Assembly (NCBI RefSeq): GCF_905147045.1
Contig: NC_065902.1
Span: forward strand, 5,525,377-5,589,376
Length of the DNA stretch: 64,000 nucleotides
Direction of reading: 5' to 3'
Source of the DNA: Nymphalis io
Taxonomy: Eukaryota; Arthropoda; Insecta; Lepidoptera; Nymphalidae
A program made the translations under genes and the position numbers. Positions 13,695 through 25,400 of this stretch are shown here, one piece after another. The notes under the pieces were generated by a model, which saw nothing but the letters and a program-made list of their open reading frames with translations, was not told the DNA's origin and did no database searches. Each line of letters opens with the position of its first letter. Positions within the stretch are counted from its first letter, which is position 1.

Positions 13695-14046
13695 AATTAT
13701 ACAGGGTTACAGGGTAATATGTCACGATCCTTTTAAAGGGTTATAGTTCAGGACAATAGCTATCAAATGACCCCCAAAATGCTTATGCAAAAGTGTATCG
13801 TTTTCGAGTTATTAATTTTTTAATATTTTTTTTATTTAAAGGATGTTTATGATTCTAAAATTCAATAAAAAAAAATCAACGTATTTTCCCTATTTTTTTT
13901 TGTATTTCTTGCTAGGGTACATCCTAGTTAATAATAACCAGTTATAAAACAAAAACAATCTTCAAGCATTTTTAAATTACAGATCCAAAACTGTACAACT
14001 TTTCGATTTTTAATTTTGATTCTTTAAGTTACTCGCAATTTTTTTG
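13695..14046. repeat. transposon-like flank outside the inverted repeat
   Basis: Begins with the partial duplication ACAGGGTTACAGGGTAATAT and continues CCTTTTAAAGGGTTATAGTT and ATCAAATGACCCCCAAAATG, a style common at the ends of insect DNA transposons. No matching inverted copy exists on the right of the transposase element. It may be one end of an older element into which the next one inserted. Judged by appearance only. Confidence 0.3.
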
Positions 14047-14053
14047 TAAAAAT

Positions 14054-14306
14054 CACTATGGCTCTTATCGTGCGGATTATTTCCATCTGCGTTTCCTTAG
14101 CTATCCATCGGTACATAAAAAGTACAGTAACAATCATAAACTCAGGAGAAAATTAGATAACAAAGAGACCAGGTAGGAAATTCTAAGAAATGCTATTGTT
14201 AAGAAATTAAATCTGGATCAAAGACAAAAGGACCTCAATGCAAAGTAGTTAAAGATTATTTTTAATAGGGGTAATAGGTAAAAAAGGAGAGATAAACCAG
14301 AGCTGT
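14054..14306. repeat. left inverted-repeat arm of transposon
   Basis: Runs from CACTATGGCTCTTATCGTGC to ATAAACCAGAGCTGT. It is the reverse complement of 15790-16047. Confidence 0.9.
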
Positions 14307-14390
14307 CATTGCAATTTTGAATTTAAATCAAAAACAAAATACTTAATCTTTTTAGTTACTCCATACTTTCGAAATTACACTGTTTATTAT

Positions 14391-15497
14391 TCATAATTCG
14401 TGTTCAAAATGAGATCCCCTATTTCGTATACAAATACGCATTCTTTTTCTTAATTCACTTTTTACTACAACACTACTCAAGCTATGTCGAATAGAATTTG
14501 CAGCATTCATTATTCTTGTTTTGAGTTCTTCAATTGTTTGTAGTGGTGAAACATCATAAACCAGGCTTTTCATATGCCCCCAGACATAATAGTCCATCGG
14601 AGTCAAATCTGGACTTCTCGCTGGCCATGGGATTGGTCCTCCTCTGCCAATCCATCTATTACGATAATTGCTGTCTAGCCACTGTCTTACGGACATTCGA
14701 AAGTGTGCGGGGCAACCATCATGCTGGAATATCATTCTCTGCCTAAGTTTCAGCGAAACATTTTCGAGTAACTCATGCAGGATTTCTCTAAGCAAGCTTT
14801 CATAACTTTCACCATTTAAGTTATCAGGTAGGAAATGTGGCCCAATAAGATTATCATTGATAATCCCCATCCAGACGTTTACCGAGAAACGTCTTTGGGA
14901 ACCGCTTAATCGCTTTTTGTGAGGGTTTCCCTGTTCTTTTTGAGACCAATATCGAATATTGTGGTAGTTAGTAATACCATCTTTGTCAAACTTTGACTCG
15001 TCTGTCCATAAAATTTTTCTCAAAAAATTGGGATTTTCTGCATCACAGTGTAGCATAAATCGGCAAAAATCTAAACGTCTTGCAGGATCTCCTTCTTCAA
15101 TCACGTGTACGGGTGTGTAATGATAGGGATACAATCCAGCCGCGTGGACAGTAAACCAGACTCTCCATTGAGATACGCCCAGTCGGTTTGCCACAATATT
15201 GGTGGAAACTGTAGGGTCCTCTCGAAAATGACGAATAATTACATCTTCTTCATCTGGAGAACGGACACGAGGGCGTCCGGAATCAGATTGTCTCCTTTGC
15301 ACGCGACCAGTTTCTCTAATTCGACGATACACACCAATAAAGACACTATTGTCAGGTGTCCGGCGATCCGGAAATCGACGATTATACTCACGACGAGCAG
15401 CTGCGGCGTCACCGTTACAATATCCATAGCAAAATAAGATGTCAGCGTATTCCTCATTAGAGTACGGACGACGAGAAGAATTTTGTTCTGCAGCCAT
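14391..15497 (-). CDS. transposase, DUF4817 + DDE (DD36D), intact
   Basis: 368 aa from the ATG at 15497; an in-frame ATG at 15527 would add 10 residues. It cuts and pastes its own element. Order: DUF4817-type helix-turn-helix at about residues 12-65 (YSNEEYADILFCYGYCNGDA); a GRPR linker at 74-77; a second HTH about 84-125; then a DDE catalytic domain. The three acidic residues are Asp166 (WTDESKF), Asp260 (QHDGCPAHF) and Asp297 (ARSPDLTPMDYYVWG). The spacing Asp260-Asp297 leaves 36 residues between, close to mariner (34) and maT (37). No stop or frameshift is present. Similar proteins are common in insects, often named 'transposable element Tc3 transposase' or 'DUF4817 domain-containing'. It is possibly active. 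Confidence 0.9.
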   Translation of the reverse strand: MAAEQNSSRRPYSNEEYADILFCYGYCNGDAAAARREYNRRFPDRRTPDNSVFIGVYRRIRETGRVQRRQSDSGRPRVRSPDEEDVIIRHFREDPTVSTNIVANRLGVSQWRVWFTVHAAGLYPYHYTPVHVIEEGDPARRLDFCRFMLHCDAENPNFLRKILWTDESKFDKDGITNYHNIRYWSQKEQGNPHKKRLSGSQRRFSVNVWMGIINDNLIGPHFLPDNLNGESYESLLREILHELLENVSLKLRQRMIFQHDGCPAHFRMSVRQWLDSNYRNRWIGRGGPIPWPARSPDLTPMDYYVWGHMKSLVYDVSPLQTIEELKTRIMNAANSIRHSLSSVVVKSELRKRMRICIRNRGSHFEHEL

Positions 15498-15789
15498 AAT
15501 AGTCCTTTTTACGCGCCAAGTTATCATAAACACAAATCACAAATTCCTTTTAGCTAGCCGAGTCACGAAGTTGTAAGAAACAGAGTCCAGTAAACGAAGC
15601 GGTTTTTTTCAAAAATTTAAGAGATCAATATTCACTAAAGCGCGTCCACACTATACGAGCAGTGCAAGTACAGTGAGTATTATGTACCCCGACAAGGTTT
15701 TATTACTCTTATTCCTAAAAGAAATGAGATAAAAGGAAATTAGAAAAAATGACGGTAAATTCAAAGGAATTGATAATAGTATTCCACAA

Positions 15790-16047
15790 ACAGCTCTGGT
15801 TTATCTCTCCTTTTTTACCTATTACCCCTATTAAAAATAATCTTTAACTACTTTGCATTGAGGTCCTTTTGTCTTTGATCCAGATTTAATTTCTTAACAA
15901 TAGCATTTCTTAGAATTTCCTACCTGGTCTCTTTGTTATCTAATTTTCTCCTGAGTTTATGATTGTTACTGTACTTTTTATGTACCGATGGATAGCTAAG
16001 GAAACGCAGATGTTTTTAAAATGATCCGCACGATAAGAGCCATAGTG
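15790..16047. repeat. right inverted-repeat arm of transposon
   Basis: Partner of 14054-14306. It is a few bases longer because of an A-rich insertion near 16013-16020. Confidence 0.9.
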
Positions 16048-16494
16048 TTTTACTTTATTAACATACATTTTTATTCATTCAAGAGCGGGAAAATCCTGCA
16101 ATTATTACTTAGTTGTATCTTTGAGGTGATAAGGTAATAAATATACACTTATGAAAGATATGCTTAAAAACAGAAAACAATGTTGTTAAAATATTTTTTT
16201 AAACAATCCTTAAAAAAAAGGCTTTTTTCAGATAACTTTATATTAATTTAATTTGACAGACTTTATAGAAGACCAGAAAAAGCCTTCTAGACATGTTTGG
16301 CTTTAGTCCACAATCATTAAGTCTTGCTATGATTTTAGTGCACACTGTCACTTACCGGACTTTTTGAAACATGTTTTAGTGATACACATTAATTAAATTA
16401 CCGCATATATGAGAATAACAAATAATAAAAAATTAGAAGCTTAAATAATTTTCTAATGACACACTGATATTATACACTAATAGGTACTAGGGCT

Positions 16495-16776
16495 AGGGTA
16501 GGGCTTTGTGCAAGCTCGTCTGGGTAGGTACTTCTACCGCAAAACAGCAGTACTTGGTATTGTTGTGTTTCGGTTTGAAGGGTGAGTGATCCAGTGTAAT
16601 TACAGGCACAAGGGACATAAAATCTTAGTTCCCAAGGTTGGTGGCGCATTGAATATGTAAGCGATGGTTGACATTTCTTACAATGCCAATGTCTAAGAGC
16701 GTTGGTGACCACTTACCATCAGGTGGTCCATATGCTCGTCAGCCTTCCTATTAAATATTATATTATAAAAAAAAAG
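16495..16776 (-). repeat. A-tailed SINE, family A copy 1
   Basis: Starts GGGCTTTGTGCAAGCTCGTC (16501) and ends ACCATCAGGTGGTCCATATG...CTTCCTATTA, then an A-rich tail at about 16767-16775. Compared with the copies at 26890 and 62012 it lacks about 17 bp after GGTAGGTAC. An open frame on the other strand (16470-16712) is only the repeat's own sequence. It resembles the butterfly Metulj type, a name from memory. Confidence 0.8.
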
Positions 16777-18530
16777 TAATTAGATTTTATTCAAACATTT
16801 TTATACTGATTGTTATATATATTTAAATATGATCGACCACTCAACAGACTAATAAGTTATAACTAATTCTTTGAGTAACTATAATTTGTTACACTGTCGT
16901 TATTTCACATTATACGTTTTTTCACATGTCGTATAAAATATTTAAAAATAACTTTTACAATTTTGCTTTATACTCTTTAATTAATTTCATTGGGTACCTA
17001 CATCGATCTGAATATTACCGGTGAGAAATCTATATGTTTGTAAACATTTGAAAACTCTAAATACCTATGTTTATACGGTAAAATTTAAAAGAGTATTCGA
17101 CCGAACCTGTGTCCATAAAATCCACCACGAACTCGAAGGCTTACGAACGAACTTGCAATTGTGTGAAAGCACAATGGAAAGCACAGAGGAGTCATACTGA
17201 GTTGCATCGGCGGGTCGCCATTGCCAGCAGTAAATTAAAGAAAAACAAGTTCATAGGCGCATTTGATTATCCAATCAATGAAGGTTTAATTATGAAGTTC
17301 TTGAGAAGGTTAAGTGCAAATATTCTGTAGCTAACTTTACTTTATGTGATCTAACAATAAGTTAAATGATAGTAACTTATTGCTAATAAAACACTGATTA
17401 TTATTTATCACTATATTATAATTATTACTTTTATTTTTTATTTGCTTAATATAAAAATATGCATTAATTATATATGCATTTAATTGATCAAAGAATATTT
17501 CACACTACTTGAGAATATTAAAACATTGTGATTGTTGAATTATTTTTAGGTACATAAATAAATATTAAATTTGACATTATTTCGAAGTGTTTTTATTTTT
17601 GGCTTCGTTTTTCGTTAAGGCACCATAAACTTAAAAAAAAAACATTATTTTATCCACCTAACTGATTTTTTATGGTTTTTAAACCGAAGGCTTCAGTTGC
17701 GACTTAAGGTTGTGGCGATCGCCAGTCAAATTATTCGGCTTCGGCCAGAAATCGATCTTGAATATGCTATTTCATTTGATAAGGATATATATTTATATAC
17801 TGTCTATCAAATAATTTGAATAAGTTATCAGGAACAAATTGGGCGAACTTAAATGCGCTATCATAGGTATGATTTTTAGGTAAAAATACAACTGAACCAA
17901 TTTTCATAAAAAATGGGATTAGGCTTAAACTTCTATAAATAAAATAAAATCTGTCAAACCGCCTCGAGACCTTAATAGTTTTCAGTTTTTATCTAGATCG
18001 GTCAAGCGGAACTTCTATTTTTTAAAGTTACCTATATCTTGAAGGTATAATATTACTAATGTACAATTAAAATAAGTTGTCTTGAGGAAAATATTTAAAT
18101 AATAGAGTTTATTTAAAGCGAGAATATACTCGTAGTTTACGAAGCAAGTGAAAGTGTATTGTCACGTTTACGCTTGGTCGTTTAGCTAGGCATTAAAACA
18201 ACTGCTTTTAAATGTCACTATACTTACTTCTAAGAACTACGAAATTATGCTACTTCAATCAGCTACACTTTCGCGGTAAGAGGGTTAAACGTCTATCCAT
18301 TAGATAGATTAGATAAAACGATAGATTAATTGTTGCTAGAGATAAAGAATACATTAAATTTTATACATGTTCAAAGAAAAAAATGTATATATTCATCAAT
18401 GTTCAAAGTAAATAATTTAGGGGAAAACATATTACAACAACATATAAACATCAACAAAATATAAATACGTATAACAAAATAATGCTTAAATTAAAAAGAG
18501 AGTGAATAACTTTAAGATTCATAATATTCC
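16777..18530. other. intergenic, nothing recognised
   Basis: AT-rich. A 73-codon open frame at 17109-17330 (starts at GTG, not ATG) contains HTELHRRVAIASSKLKK but no domain I know. A mixed-composition 60 bp lies near 17690-17760. Confidence 0.35.
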
Positions 18531-18534
18531 CCCA

Positions 18535-18612
18535 TAAGAGTTGGAGGGGTATGTGGGACTCGCAGGCGCTGAAGACGCCGGAATACCCACTAAAAAACCA
18601 GCGCTACTCAAG
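18535..18612. repeat. GC-rich repeat fragment
   Basis: GGGACTCGCAGGCGCTGAAG followed by ACGCCGGAATACCCAC is a word set I associate with a dispersed lepidopteran retroelement. It is an isolated island in AT-rich DNA and the family is not assigned. Confidence 0.4.
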
Positions 18613-19419
18613 AGAAGATATTTGTATTTTTAAACAAAAAATAGACAATTTAAAAAAAAGGTTCTCTTAATCTTAATCTTGCACCACGAAAGGGTTATAT
18701 AATAATAGTTTTCAAAGCTATTAGTTTTTTTTGTAAGCTTATAGGTAAGAGAAGTAGGATATTAATTATTAAAATATGTATTGTTATTTAAATGGCCAAA
18801 ATACTTGAAATGTCATAAGTTTTCACATAGCGTTAATCGTATATAAATAAGTTATGCTATCCTGATTTGAAACTAAGATTAATGACAATCATAGTTTTTA
18901 CGTTTGATGTGATAACCTATATTTAGTAGAACATTATTGTCAAAAAACTTTTTCAACCTCTGTTTAACTGTCTATCTAATGTATCTACTGTTCGTTGTCC
19001 AAAATAAATAAATAAAAAAAAAATAGTAAATGAGGAAGTGCATGTGTAGGTAGAAATTTGGCCACATATGTATCTACTAACCAGTAGTAGAACAGTAGAA
19101 AAGATCTGTACACCACTTGTACATTTACGCGTTATTATTCGTAAGGAAACCGCATTGTAATTTTTTTATTATATATACGAGATATATTTAATAAAATTTT
19201 AAAACGACTGACTGACATATCACCTACAGCCTAAACTAACTTTCAAATATGGACACAAAATGTGGTATTTCTTGGAATGTCATATACATATATTGATTAA
19301 TTACAGACTTTTTTGTAGACAGGTTTACAGATAGATTCGGCACAATTTTTCCCATGGGTTATCCCATCGGATACATAGCTAGTAATCAATAATAGTATTA
19401 ATAGTAAGGAGTAAAATAA

Positions 19420-19426
<7 letters not shown>
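18613..19426. other. intergenic, AT-rich
   Basis: No gene or recognisable repeat. Confidence 0.35.

Positions 19427-19496
<70 letters not shown>
19427..19496. repeat. (AT)n microsatellite, about 35 units
   Basis: Seventy bases of uninterrupted alternating AT. The length is probably variable between individuals and may be an assembly estimate. Confidence 0.97.
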
Positions 19497-19499
<3 letters not shown>

Positions 19500-19616
19500 A
19501 TTGATATTTAATTAATTAGTTTAATTATTTATATAATTTCTATATATAAATTCTGCTCTAGCATTCTAGACACCATTCCACACGATGATTATTTGTACTA
19601 GATTAATTACACTTGT

Positions 19617-19850
19617 TGGTAGGGCTTTGTGCAAGCTCGTCTGGGTATGTACCGCCCATTTTTCAGCTATTATACCGCAAAACGGCAGTACGTATTATTG
19701 TTGTGTTCCGTTTTGAAGGGTGTGCGAGTAAAAGATCTTAGTTCCCAAGTATGGCACATGGCGGTTTAAGTGATGATTCCTTTTTTCCAATACCAATGTC
19801 TATGGGCGGTGGTGACCACTCACCAACACGTGCCTATCGATTTAAAAATA
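19617..19850 (-). repeat. SINE family A, diverged copy 2
   Basis: It shares TAGGGCTTTGTGCAAGCTCG, CTACCGC-like and TTTTGAAGGGTG blocks with the other copies but has lost the ACAGGCACAAGGGACAT section and the tail. It is older than copies 1, 3 and 7. Confidence 0.75.
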
Positions 19851-21935
19851 TTCATTTGTGTATATTTCAGGCCTTAATGTAAAATCATTTTTATGTAAAA
19901 AATATGAGTATATATATATATCTTTATAATAATAATAGTTTAAGTTAAGGTATGTCGACACTTCTGCGAGTATATATATATAAGTTTAAATCGCGGAAAT
20001 TAAAAAATATAATAATAATGTTATGTTTTATTCTACATGTATTTTTTGTATTAACTTCACGGCTTTTAAAGATATGTCGTTTAGTATCTATTTAGCACGT
20101 GTAAGATACAACCTTTTTAAATATGCGGACATTTACTATAAATGGTTAAAAGGCGTACGCATATATTAATTAGAATTTCCCACTTGATGTTACATTTTGC
20201 ACATTTATCATTATTTTGCGATTGTAATTTTTTTGCATTACCAAATTATCCAGCGTAAGATCAGTAGATATGTAACATATCCTTTTAGATGATCTATACT
20301 TCATGCACACGTGCAGATACAAAAGATTAATGCCTTTACAGTAATATAATAAAGACGTAACTTTTGTTTGTTTGTTATTTTTATTTCATGTATAAATTTC
20401 TAATCTGAATGATATAAAACTTTCATATTATGAAAGTCTATAGTTTCGGATCCTGTATATTTTACAGCTCGATAAATAATGGTCCCAAATTGCTTGAAAA
20501 TCTGATGGTACCTACCTAGAGGAACGGAATTGATTTATAGAAATTGATTTTTTCGGAGATAAATAAAAGTTGAAGTTTCGTCATCAAGTTCATATCTTTA
20601 CCTGTTTTCATGAGTTTCAAGATATCCTACTCTACGATACCTATGGTAACTCTATGGTTTATCGTGGCGACCTTAATAAAACGATTACAATAACAGTAAT
20701 AAAAATATTATTCAATTCTTAAAATGGTAATTTTAGAATAGCTAATGTTCGCCCATTGGTTAAAATCCGAATTACATAATAGAAATTTGGATGTTGCGAA
20801 CATTTTTACTCTCTATTATATTTATTTTTATTGTTATCACTAATTTTTTTTAATAACTAACAAACAAAAATAAGAAAATTGGTTGCAAATGAAAAAAATG
20901 GTACTGAACACTTTGTGTTTGCTTTTTTTATATAAAGACTATGCGCGCTTTAAAAAAAAACATTTTACAATTTATTGTAATTTTAGCAGTAAATTTTATT
21001 AAATATGTACGAGGAAGTAAGAGATATATGTTTCAATTAGGATCGTGTCGACTAACGCTATGTGTATCACAATATTTAGATGTCCTAAGAAAGCCATACA
21101 CCATTAATATCAGGCTAACTGTACATTATTCATTTCAACAATTATAAATCGTTTCTATTAATTTAATTTGTTAAGCGTCTGCAGTTATTATATTATATGC
21201 ATAGGAATATGTTTATACTTAAGCATGATATCGAAATGAATGAAATCATTCATTTTCTTAATTCAGATTTTGTAATATACAGGTATGCTTAGTTGGGCTT
21301 TTTGCCAGAGGTTAAATAGAAAACGTTTATAATAATTTACTGAATTATTATAATTAATTATTTCAGTATGTTTGAAATTAAATGATATTCTCAAATCAAA
21401 ATCGTTTTAACCGCGTAAATTCCTTCTTACCATCAATAATATTATTAAGTCATTCCCAGAGAAGTAAGCTTATTTCGTTTGTTTTTTATAGTAGTTTGTA
21501 TACTACACTTCACAGAGCTTAATTTTGCGACGTAGTCGAAGAGAAAATTGAATTGTCGGTCCAGGCGCTTTTCAAGCGAACACTACTACGCTAAATCCAT
21601 GAAAACTGCATGAGAAATTTCTAGGTCTCCAAAATGTGTACATTAAAGTCAGCTGCAGGATATATATCTTTTATTGATAATACACAGTAAAAAAAATGTT
21701 TAAACAAAGTAAATATATATGTTTATACCTTATTTACTACGTTAAAAAATCGGGATAGAATCCTTATTTTACCCACATGAAGCAGGGTCGCCAACAATAA
21801 AATCAAAGAATACATATTTTAATTAAATGAGGTTCCAATTCATCTAAAAATAAAATTAAGTAAAAAGGTTATTCGTATTTAATTGACTCTACTCTTGGTA
21901 GAGTCAAATACAAACAACCAATGTAATCTACAGGA
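19851..21935. other. intergenic upstream of sog, AT-rich
   Basis: Holds two short palindromes (20419-20437 and 21234-21255, 9-10 bp arms) and no gene that I recognise. The open frame at 20941-21147 is AT-driven and has no domain. Confidence 0.35.
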
Positions 21936-21939
21936 ATTG

Positions 21940-22329
21940 CAGCACAAGTGCATGTGAGTGCACGACTGTGCGACGGTCGCGGCGCATGTTGGCGCGGCGG
22001 CGGGGCGGGCGGCTTGGATGGCGGCGTTGCAATTTTCCCCGCCCGCACCGCCGTGGGCCGCGCTAACGCTGCGTTTTCCGCGAGGGGCGCGCCGGCCCCC
22101 TCGCCCGCACGAGCTGGGAAATCGCTCTTCGCTCGCCTCAGTCTGGCTCGGCCGTCGCACAGCAACGACGTGTACGAGTTGCGCGCTATACTCGCCACTC
22201 GCGAGCCTTCGCTCGAATAAAAACTTCATCTTATATTCGAAGGAAAAGAGCGCGCGCGGCGAAAATAGTGAGCTCGTGGCTGGGACTGTCGATAAGCAGG
22301 TGGGAGAACGAGTGGTAGGAGCAGGCAGT
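21940..22329 (+). promoter_or_regulatory. sog: sog GC-rich promoter and 5' leader
   Basis: The window turns abruptly GC-rich here (for example GGCGCGGCGGCGGGGCGGGC near 21990). TCAGT at 22138-22142 fits the insect initiator. CGACGTG at 22166-22172 resembles a DPE, one base off the ideal spacing. No TATA box is seen at -30. That start would give a leader of about 190 nt. The frame of the sog ATG stays open through this whole block, with an earlier in-frame ATG at 22018. Confidence 0.5.
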
Positions 22330-22456
22330 ATGATGCTGCCTGCGCTGGCGCTGCTGGTGCTGCTGACGCTGGCCCCAGCGGGGCCCGTAGCAGCGCGTCG
22401 TCACGCACCTGACTTACGGGAGGACGAGCCTGCGCGTCGCACCACACGCCCTGCCG
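22330..22456 (+). CDS. sog: sog exon 1: signal peptide and N-terminus
   Basis: Two tandem ATGs (22330, 22333) with A at -3 open the frame. Residues 3-21 are strongly hydrophobic, with likely cleavage after Ala21 or Ala22 before RRHAP. The exon ends CCTGCCG|GTATGT, leaving one base that completes Glu43 with exon 2. It is very GC-rich, unlike exons 2 and 3. Confidence 0.9.
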
Positions 22457-25400
22457 GTATGTCCAGGCGACTATCACTCTTACATGAGAGCAATTAAATT
22501 CAGATTATAATCAATCTTTCGTGTATAAATCATTCGTCGTTGCATTGCATACTCGTCTATATTTGATGCACCATATATTAAATAAATATACGCGATGTAT
22601 GAAGAGTGGATTAGAATGTTTATGTAAATAATTACATTCCGCATTTGCTGACCTGGTAAGGGCGACACGATTAATTAAATTGTACGCGATGTTAGTTAAC
22701 TAAACGGTGAGTATCTATGCCGTAATTCGTCGTAGGACTGTTTATTGATATTTTGACGACGACGTATCGTTATCGTTTTGATATCACCGGTATGATGGGA
22801 TAATAAAAACAATGCCACGTGAGAGCGGCGATCGGCTTTCTTCTCGATGCGACGCACAGAGAAATGTCAAGTGATCTATTTTTGACGCATGATAAAAGTT
22901 ATCTTTTTTATCGGCCAAAGACTTCGAGAAGGACATAATATGTATATTTACATAATGTTAATATATGTACTGATTGTTTGTGTTTTTTAACTTTAAATTT
23001 ATCCGATATAAATGCGTATACGATATATTCACAAAAAAATGAATGATATATAACATAATTTAATTATTAAATATATTTATCTATAAAACAATAGCGGAAA
23101 AATACTTTTAACGTTATTAAACATATAAACACGCAAACATGTAGGTAATAAAACTTTTAATTAAGTAATCATTCCATTGAATCTCAGTCATAAAGCAAAA
23201 AAGGGTATTTATACACAGATCAAGACAGATACCAGGTTTGATTTGAAGGCTAAATTTAATTTAATGCTACTTTTTATAATTTTGTATTTTCAAAATGCGT
23301 GTGAATATATCATTAATGCCAATTAAGATAATATTATAAATACATGTGTCATTATAAAGACCAGATACGATATACGTTTGATAAATTAATCGATAGCGAA
23401 ACCAATGCATATCATATTATAATATAGATAACAAGTATTAATTTGCTGTTGCCGTTCCCGCTTTGCTAAATAGATATTATTTATAAAATCATATCTATTT
23501 TTTTATTTATACCAAAATCTTACATTAAAATACTTCTGGTGTTTATTATTATAGAAATACTATATAGTTTATTTAAAGGTGTATTGAATTAAAAAAATGA
23601 ATATCCAAGAATACTATCTATTGGGAACGATTTCCTTTTTATTTGCTATATTTTTATACAAGTAGAACGTATATATCCTTTTTATTTCGTAAACACTCAA
23701 CATAAAGATGGTACGATTTTGCAATCTTATCACGCCTGATGGATAGGTAAAACGTAATTTTGCAAAAGATTTGGATTCGCCTACATTAGCCAACTCCATT
23801 TCGTAACAATTATTATCGCTTAGATAATTCTTTTATCTTGCATTATCTTGATTCTCCATACCTACTTTTTAGTAATAACTTTTTATCTAATTGGTCGCCA
23901 ATGTTTATAAGATTGCATATAATCTTAGATATTTCGATTTCATCAATTTATTATATTATTATATTACAAGGTTTTTGTTGATAAAAATATGTGTTAGTCA
24001 TAAACGAAATGATTTTTCATTAACACTGTATAACGTTTGTATATTTTTCTTTTTATAATATTTTTTATTATAAAAAATAATACGTAATCTGTAAGTATAT
24101 TCCTTCTAGTAAATTTGGTTAAGATAAAAAATAGCAAGTATGTTTTATAGATTATGTTTTGTGATAAAAATATTGTAATTTCTGAAAGTCATAAAAACTC
24201 GAAATATTATTTCATTCAGCATAACATTGTTACAGAGATATGAATACTGCAACGTACTAACGTACATATAACAGACATTATATTTAAAAATTAAGGTAAA
24301 CGCAAGTTGTGATGACTAGATTCCACAAATAAGAGATAATTATATACAATACATATAGTCGTTTTAAGGCAACGGATGTGAAAATTCTATAATATTTTAG
24401 ATTTATAAGTGATTTAAGGTATTTATAAAATATGACAGGTCAATATCAACTGCAAAGGTTGAAAATATTTGTATAATATTTATCGGCAAAAGTAGCAAAT
24501 TAACGACTTGGATGTTTGTTGCTTTTAGATATATGTTAAAAAATAACATTTCCGAAGTTAGTTAAAAACGCATATTTAAAAAAAAATCTAAAATTATTTT
24601 AAATCGATAATTATTTGTCGATTAATAATCAATAGTTTGTTTGTCATATGTTAGGCAGTTGTGCTAAGGGCTGAATTACTAAGACCTACCTACCTGGTAC
24701 CAACGTTATTTGACTAGTACCTAGTCTTGTCATTATATAAAAAAGATAAACACACAAAATTCACCTCAAACATCATCGCTATCATTAACATTTTCACCTT
24801 GAATCTACTTTCTCTGCGTTCGTAAAATTACTAAATATTTTATACATTTAACCTTGTCTGAGCGCCAGGACGATGTCATGCACATAACATAATAATTATA
24901 ATAGACAACCAAGGACATTTAAAGCGTGATATTAGGTACAAGTGACTCACTCACTCTCTTGTCAACTTTCATTCATTTTTTTTGTAAAGGATAAAAGTAA
25001 TGTTTGGCAAAATATCTCAAAGAACGTGCCAAAAAATATTTTACTGAGAAAAGAAAAAAAGTTGTCTTCGGCGTCTAGACGATACAGCGAGACGCGACGT
25101 GACAGTTATAAATAACAATGTATATAATATATTTTACATTTTCGTAAATATAGTCTACATTTTTGATTATGCGGAAAATGAAACAGTAATGGAATGAAAA
25201 TATTGTGAAAATAACCTACATTCTGATGTCCCACAAAGGATTAATGGGATATATGTGTAACTATCAACATAAGCAGGATATATCTCTCATCATCATCATA
25301 TTCAGCCCACATTAATCCACTGCTGGACATAGGCCTCCTCACAGGCGCACCAGTTCTCCCGGTCCTGTGCTAGTCGCATCCATTGAGCACCCGCCATCTT

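Larger units (their letters stand above)
14049..16050 (-). mobile_element. Tc1/mariner-superfamily transposon with long inverted repeats
   Basis: Two inverted arms (about 14049-14306 and 15790-16050) enclose one transposase gene. The inner 223 bp of each arm (14084-14306 against 16012-15790) read as identical; only the outer ~35 bp differ by small indels. Taking the TA pairs at 14047-14048 and 16051-16052 as the target duplication gives a 2.0-kb element whose ends read AAAA..CACTATGGCTC. Arms of this length occur in Tc1-like elements such as Minos and Tc3. Identical arms and an unbroken transposase point to a recent insertion. The exact ends are inferred. Confidence 0.85.

Noticed and set aside
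14534..15457. Open frames overlapping the transposase on other frames
   Set aside because: They are shadows of the transposase; only the 368-aa minus frame has domains.
16470..16712. 80-codon minus frame, and the similar ones at 26933 and 61970
   Set aside because: All lie inside copies of the same SINE, so they are repeat sequence and not a gene family.
21869..22477. Minus-strand frames opposite the sog promoter and exon 1
   Set aside because: Proline/alanine/arginine-rich translations of a GC-rich island with no domain; the plus strand carries the supported sog exon.
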